Source: JAFGDI01 sp963662515 (GTDB lineage Bacteria > Planctomycetota > Phycisphaerae > Sedimentisphaerales > SM23-30). Taken from it: a stretch of DNA of 64,000 bases. How positions within the stretch are numbered: the first letter of the stretch is position 1; each line of letters starts with the position of its first letter. The translations under genes were made by a program, and so were the position numbers. The DNA lies in NCBI GenBank assembly GCA_963662515.1, contig OY759675.1, forward strand, positions 1,116,001 to 1,180,000, in the 5' to 3' direction. Of this stretch, positions 60,093 through 64,000 are shown piece after piece. Below the pieces are notes generated by a model that was not told the DNA's origin, did no database searches, and saw nothing but the letters and a program-made list of their open reading frames with translations.

Positions 60093-61460
60093 ATGGCCCA
60101 GCCAGAGATCAATAGAAAATGTCATTATAGCAATAGTTCTGCTATTATTTCTGACTTGCTCGATGATTCGTGTCTGGCTTCTGACCCGGCTGGCGAGATG
60201 AATATTATAATGGTTGGCTTTAATTATAAGACAACTGCTATTGGGTTGCGGGAGAAGTTTTCTTTTGATAATGAACAGGTCATTTTGGCCTTAAAATACT
60301 TGAAAGAGCGGTATCCTGCATGTGGTTTTGTTCTGCTTAGTACATGTAATCGGGTAGAGCTTTATTGTTCTGTCGATCGCGATATGGTATTAACCCCTGA
60401 AAAGCTGATCAGGGAAATAGTTATGCTCAAAACTAATGCTGAGGATTTGGTATTACACGATTCTATTTGCTTTTATACAGACAGAGACGCGGTACGCCAT
60501 CTTTTAGAAGTGGCCAGCAGTCTTGATAGTCTGGTTTTAGGCGAATCACAGATAATAGCTCAGGTTCGAGATGCCTATTATGCCGCCTCGCGTGCCGGTG
60601 CAACTGATAAGGTGTTGAATCGCCTGTTTCATTGTGCCTTTACCTGTAGTAAGGAGGTATATTCAACAACCTCTATTTCTCAGCGGCGGGTAAGTGTGGC
60701 TTCTATTGCTGTATATCAGGCGGCTCGAGTTCTGGGGGAACTGGCCAGTCAGAAGGCGGTGGTGGTTGGGGTAGGCGAGATGGGCGAACTGATAATTCGT
60801 CATTTACAAAATGCCGGTTGTCAGGAAATATCTGTAGTTAATCGTACCTTGCGTCGTTCTGAATTATTGGCAGAACGAATGGGTTTAAGATATGCTCCCT
60901 GGTCAGATATAAAAGAAGTAATGGCTGATGCTGACCTGATAATAGCGGCGGCAAATGCTGGTGAGCAGATATTTGACAGTTCTTATCTGCCAGAGGACAG
61001 TATTTCGGATAAGGTAATAATCGATATTGCCGTACCTCGCAATTTTGCCCCGTCAGTTGCAGCTTTACCATACCTTACCCTGTATAGTATTGATGATCTG
61101 GCCGCAGCCGCCAGTGATAATATGCAGGCCCGGCAGGAAGATATAGAGCAGGCCCGGCAGATAATCAGTGATGATACCCAGAGCTTTATCGAGTGGTTTG
61201 GCGTTATGGATGTCGGGCCTATGGCAGGGCGGCTAAGGAATAAATTTCAGCAGATGGCCCGGGAGGAGTTAACAAGACTTTTTGCCTGTCTCAAACCGCT
61301 TGATGAGACTTCCCGCCAGCAGATAGACACCTCAGTCAACCGTCTGGTGAATAAATATTTGCACAGTATGGTTAATGGTTTTTATCAACATGCTCGTGAT
61401 GTTGATCCTAAAACCGTAATTAAATTGATAGATCAGATCGTCAGTCAGGAACACCGGTAG
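60093..61460 (+). CDS. hemA: Glutamyl-tRNA reductase
   Basis: A 455-residue enzyme that reduces glutamyl-tRNA to glutamate-1-semialdehyde, the first step of C5 tetrapyrrole synthesis. Active-site Cys in 'VLLSTCNRVELYCSVD' is residue 85 from this start. 'LDSLVLGESQIIAQVRDAYY', 'VSVASIAVYQAARVLGEL', the NADPH site 'AVVVGVGEMGELIIRHL' and 'ISVVNRTLRRSELLAERMG' follow, then a C-terminal dimerisation helix. Compared with the E. coli enzyme (Cys50) there are 35 extra N-terminal residues; an internal ATG at 60198 ('MNIIMVGFNYKTTAIGL') would give Cys50 exactly. The upstream ATG has a good GGGAGC site (60082), so the start remains open. Confidence 0.94.
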   Translation: MAQPEINRKCHYSNSSAIISDLLDDSCLASDPAGEMNIIMVGFNYKTTAIGLREKFSFDNEQVILALKYLKERYPACGFVLLSTCNRVELYCSVDRDMVLTPEKLIREIVMLKTNAEDLVLHDSICFYTDRDAVRHLLEVASSLDSLVLGESQIIAQVRDAYYAASRAGATDKVLNRLFHCAFTCSKEVYSTTSISQRRVSVASIAVYQAARVLGELASQKAVVVGVGEMGELIIRHLQNAGCQEISVVNRTLRRSELLAERMGLRYAPWSDIKEVMADADLIIAAANAGEQIFDSSYLPEDSISDKVIIDIAVPRNFAPSVAALPYLTLYSIDDLAAAASDNMQARQEDIEQARQIISDDTQSFIEWFGVMDVGPMAGRLRNKFQQMAREELTRLFACLKPLDETSRQQIDTSVNRLVNKYLHSMVNGFYQHARDVDPKTVIKLIDQIVSQEHR

Positions 61461-61506
61461 TCTCAGGCATAAAGCCCGGCTGATGCTGGTAATTGGAGAA
61501 CCAGAA

Positions 61507-62580
61507 GTGATAACAATAGAAAATATATTCAAAGAGAAGTATAGCGGTCAGCCTTATATTATTGCAGAAGCAGGAGTTAATCATAATGGTTCGGTTGAGC
61601 TGGCCCTTGAGCTGGTCGAGGCGGCGGCTAAGGCCGGAGCTGATTGTGTGAAATTCCAGGCTTTTTCTGCCAGTGAGCTGGTAACCAAAGATGCGGCTAA
61701 GGCCAATTATCAGATTGATAAAACCAATCCACAACAAAGCCAATTCCAGATGTTGCAGCAGCTCGAGCTGGATATGGCTGATTTCCTTACGCTTACCGAC
61801 CATTGTAAAAAGTGTGATATTGACTTTATGGTAACTCCTTTTTCTATTGGCTGGGCCCGGGAATTGCTTAATTGCGGGCTTAAATGCTTTAAGGTCAGTT
61901 CCGGGCATATTACCTCGATCGATTTTCTCTGTGAGCTGGCCTCGCTGGGCCTGCCAGTAATATTATCTACTGGCATGAGCAGTATAGCTGAGGTTGCCGC
62001 AGCCGTTAATGCCATAACTGAGGCTAATGGCCAACTGGCTTTATTGCACTGTGTGAGCCTGTATCCTACACCCCTGGACAAAGTTAATTTGAGAGCCATG
62101 ACCACTTTGCATAAGCAGTTTGGCCTGCCAGTTGGTTTTTCTGACCATACGGTAGAGACTTTTACCGGCGCTCTGGCTACTGCTGCCGGTGCGGTTATAA
62201 TTGAAAAGCATCTTACTCTTGATAATAACCTGCCCGGCCCGGATCATGCCGCTTCTCTTAACCCGGCGGCCTTTACTGACTATATAAGCCAGATCAGAAG
62301 GGCAGGTCATATTATGGGAGATGGTATAAAACAGCCTGCCAATGAAGAGATCGAGGTAAGAAATGTTGCCCGTTTGTCTTTGGCCGCTGCTTGTGATATA
62401 GTGCCCGGCACTGTAATAACCGAAAGAATGCTTACCGCCAAACGACCGGGCACAGGTATTCCACCAGCCGATAAGGTCAAAGTACTGGGCCAAAAAGCCC
62501 TGCGCCTAATCGAAAAAGGCCAGATAATAGACAAAGACTGCATCGATTGCCAGCTCTATCAACTATCGTCCGATAACTAA
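61507..62580 (+). CDS. neuB: N-acetylneuraminate/pseudaminate synthase family protein
   Basis: A 357-residue PEP-dependent sialic-acid-type synthase. TIM barrel: 'YIIAEAGVNHNGSVELALEL', 'AGADCVKFQAFSASELVTKD', 'CFKVSSGHITSIDFLCELAS', 'LPVILSTGMSSIAEV', 'LALLHCVSLYPTPLDKVNLR', 'PVGFSDHTVETFTGALATAA' and 'AVIIEKHLTLDNNLPGPDHA'. C-terminal SAF antifreeze-like domain about 295-357 ('RMLTAKRPGTGIPPADKVKV'). It makes a nonulosonic acid for surface glycans. GTG at 61507 with GGAG at 61495 is preferred over ATG at 61483, which has no ribosome-binding site. No neuA or neuC is in the window. Confidence 0.9.
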   Translation: MITIENIFKEKYSGQPYIIAEAGVNHNGSVELALELVEAAAKAGADCVKFQAFSASELVTKDAAKANYQIDKTNPQQSQFQMLQQLELDMADFLTLTDHCKKCDIDFMVTPFSIGWARELLNCGLKCFKVSSGHITSIDFLCELASLGLPVILSTGMSSIAEVAAAVNAITEANGQLALLHCVSLYPTPLDKVNLRAMTTLHKQFGLPVGFSDHTVETFTGALATAAGAVIIEKHLTLDNNLPGPDHAASLNPAAFTDYISQIRRAGHIMGDGIKQPANEEIEVRNVARLSLAAACDIVPGTVITERMLTAKRPGTGIPPADKVKVLGQKALRLIEKGQIIDKDCIDCQLYQLSSDN

Positions 62581-62753
62581 GTTTTTTATCAGGTTGTTAT
62601 TATTTATTTATTCTAATCTGTTTTTTTTATACTATCTGTTGCAATTAGCCGATTTCATTTACAGGGCTCGTTTTTGGACGGGCCAGTTTGTGCTGGATTT
62701 TTGGCGTAAATGTTACTTAATTAGTAGTAAACAAGATGGTTAGAGGTTAGTAA

Positions 62754-64000
62754 GTGACGGTCTCAATAGATTGTATAAAAAAGATCGATTTTTCTCCTGC
62801 TCATAGCAGTAATATGATACAGTATTCTGTGTTGAAAGTTAAGGTTCGGGTTGAATGTCCGGATCTGGCACGGTCAGGGTTCAATGTTGTACTCAGAACT
62901 AATTTGAATCAGGCAGGTCCTATAAGAAAGCAGTTTATAGACCTGGTAGAGAAGGGGCGTTCTACCTCAACTGATTATTATGATATAATAGCCCGCCACG
63001 ACACTACTGATAACAGCTACTATTGTGATATATTACTCAGTGAGGTTGGCTTTTTCCAGTTCAAGGTTAGGGTGGAGTCAGCAGACAAACAGAACCCCTG
63101 GGTGGTCTGGGCAGATGGCCCTAATATAGGTGTTAGTGTCAGTCCGATATCCTATGCTAATGATAATAGTATATATTGTGCCTTTTTACGCAATTTTGGT
63201 GTTGATAAGGATCAGCCTTCGCTGAAAAATGAGGTATTTGAAAAGCTCATAGAAGAGATTGAGTCAACTGGTGCCCATGTGATCGGTTCGGGCGGTAATT
63301 TTGAGCTGTTCAAAAAGGAATTACCTTTCATTATTGGCAAGCTGGGTATGAAGATCATACATTTTCTGCCTATTAATCCTGTTCCGCACAGTTATGGACG
63401 AATGGGCTACTATGGCAGTCCGTATGCTACTACCGATTATTTCGGTATAGATCATGTATATGGTACTTTTAGCAGGTATAAGACAATAGAAGATCAGTTT
63501 ATCGACCTTACCAGTACTATCCATGGCATGGGGGCGAGGGTTTTTCTTGATATGGTCATAAATCATACCGGGTGGGCCAGTAGTCTGCTTTTTACCCATA
63601 GGAAATGGTTTAAGGTTGCAAAAGATCAGAAGCTGATCTCGCCGGGAGCCTGGGGAGTGGTTTGGGGCGACCTGGTTGAGCTTGATTACAATTACAAGGA
63701 TCTTTGGCAGTATATGGCCAATGTTTTTCTGGCCTGGTGCGAGAGGGGGGTAGATGGTTTCCGCCTTGATGCCGGGTATATGATACCAGTTGAAGTGTGG
63801 CAGTATATTATCAGTAAGGTACGGGAAAAATTCCCTGACACTATGTTTTTACTTGAGGGGCTGGGTGGGCCACTTGAAACAACGGAAAAACTGTTGACTG
63901 AGGGCATGAATAACTGGGCCTACTCAGAATTGTTCCAGAATTATGACAAAGGGCAGATACAGTGGTATATGGATTATGCCAACCGCACTTCCGGTCAGAA
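62754..64000 (+). CDS. GH13 alpha-amylase-family enzyme, C-terminus beyond window
   Basis: GTG at 62754 opens a frame that continues past the window end (415 codons visible). Residues about 20-130 form an N-terminal beta domain ('SVLKVKVRVECPDLARSGFN'). The barrel follows: 'KLGMKIIHFLPINPVPHSYG', 'RVFLDMVINHTGWASSL' (GH13 region I), 'CERGVDGFRLDAGYMIPVEV' (region II, catalytic Asp in FRLDA) and 'DTMFLLEGLGGPLETTEK' (region III, acid Glu). This matches archaeal/bacterial GH13 glycogen-debranching or amylo-type enzymes with a fused N-terminal domain. Start is uncertain: GGTTAG precedes the GTG, and ATG at 62814 is an alternative. It probably acts on intracellular glycogen or maltodextrin. Confidence 0.85.
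   Translation, partial: MTVSIDCIKKIDFSPAHSSNMIQYSVLKVKVRVECPDLARSGFNVVLRTNLNQAGPIRKQFIDLVEKGRSTSTDYYDIIARHDTTDNSYYCDILLSEVGFFQFKVRVESADKQNPWVVWADGPNIGVSVSPISYANDNSIYCAFLRNFGVDKDQPSLKNEVFEKLIEEIESTGAHVIGSGGNFELFKKELPFIIGKLGMKIIHFLPINPVPHSYGRMGYYGSPYATTDYFGIDHVYGTFSRYKTIEDQFIDLTSTIHGMGARVFLDMVINHTGWASSLLFTHRKWFKVAKDQKLISPGAWGVVWGDLVELDYNYKDLWQYMANVFLAWCERGVDGFRLDAGYMIPVEVWQYIISKVREKFPDTMFLLEGLGGPLETTEKLLTEGMNNWAYSELFQNYDKGQIQWYMDYANRTSGQ

Noticed and set aside
1..64000. CRISPR arrays and rRNA genes
   Set aside because: No regularly spaced direct repeats and no rRNA signature were seen in the window.

Overview
The window reads as a chromosomal segment of a moderately AT-rich, Gram-negative, polysaccharide-degrading bacterium. 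The best fit is a planctomycete of the Phycisphaerae/Sedimentisphaerales type. This rests on several PEP-CTERM surface proteins, large secreted proteins ending in dockerin-like calcium loops ('FNNDCQVDILDFASFAQFW'), a sigma factor / FecR / LamG trio of planctomycete style, a formylglycine sulfatase, xylan-degradation genes, and KdsA for an LPS-type envelope. The assignment is inference from gene content; no rRNA gene lies in the window.

Layout. 1-4.7 kb: a truncated prepilin-like gene (minus strand), a giant beta-helix secreted protein and a short PEP-CTERM protein. 4.7-10.25 kb: an AT-rich accessory island, all on the plus strand. It carries an overlapping three-gene cassette (TIR-like nucleotide-processing protein, a DUF5919-like protein, an inositol-monophosphatase-family phosphatase), an HNH nuclease with a membrane segment, and a ribbon-helix-helix protein translationally coupled to a serine recombinase. 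The recombinase reading frame runs antisense into tRNA-Ser(GCU). A perfect 112-bp inverted repeat (8146-8257 / 10030-10141) brackets the recombinase unit. 10.3-12.7 kb: HAD phosphatase, two paralogous PEP-CTERM proteins, tRNA-Leu. 12.9-18.9 kb: a complete fatty-acid initiation/elongation operon on the minus strand (rpmF-plsX-fabH-fabD-fabG-acpP-fabF) with a near-consensus promoter. 19.3-24 kb: a Gld-like ABC export module. 24.2-25.9 kb: GspF- and GspG-like genes. 26.2-30.7 kb: ECF sigma factor, FecR-type regulator, LamG surface protein. 31.3-37.8 kb: TPR protein, truD, kdsA and two unrecognised genes. 37.9-39.6 kb: rpsB-tsf. 40-45.4 kb: thioredoxin-fold-like secreted protein, CbpA-type DnaJ, a small membrane protein and a membrane-bound spermidine-synthase-like protein. 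45.7-46.7 kb: tRNA-Pro followed by two tandem copies of a repeat plus four-helix-bundle (23S rRNA intervening-sequence type) gene, the second copy truncated. 46.9-49 kb: M48 metalloprotease. 49.6-58.9 kb: a carbohydrate locus with sulfatase, a decayed GH3 beta-glucosidase/xylosidase, xylB, xylA and two secreted GH43 enzymes. 59.6-64 kb: a small unknown, hemA, neuB and a GH13 enzyme that runs off the window.

How it fits together. The carbohydrate locus forms a pathway: GH43 enzymes release pentoses from arabinoxylan outside the cytoplasm, xylose isomerase and xylulokinase feed the pentose-phosphate pathway, and a GH3 enzyme that would have completed oligosaccharide breakdown is now a pseudogene. 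The fab operon and rpsB-tsf are housekeeping. The most novel-looking part is the island at 4.7-10.25 kb: its TIR-like protein keeps the residues expected of an NAD-processing enzyme and is coupled to a sugar-phosphate/nucleotide phosphatase, so it may be an uncharacterised antiphage or nucleotide-signalling cassette. That function is a hypothesis. All gene functions come from motif and family recognition by eye; no database search was possible.
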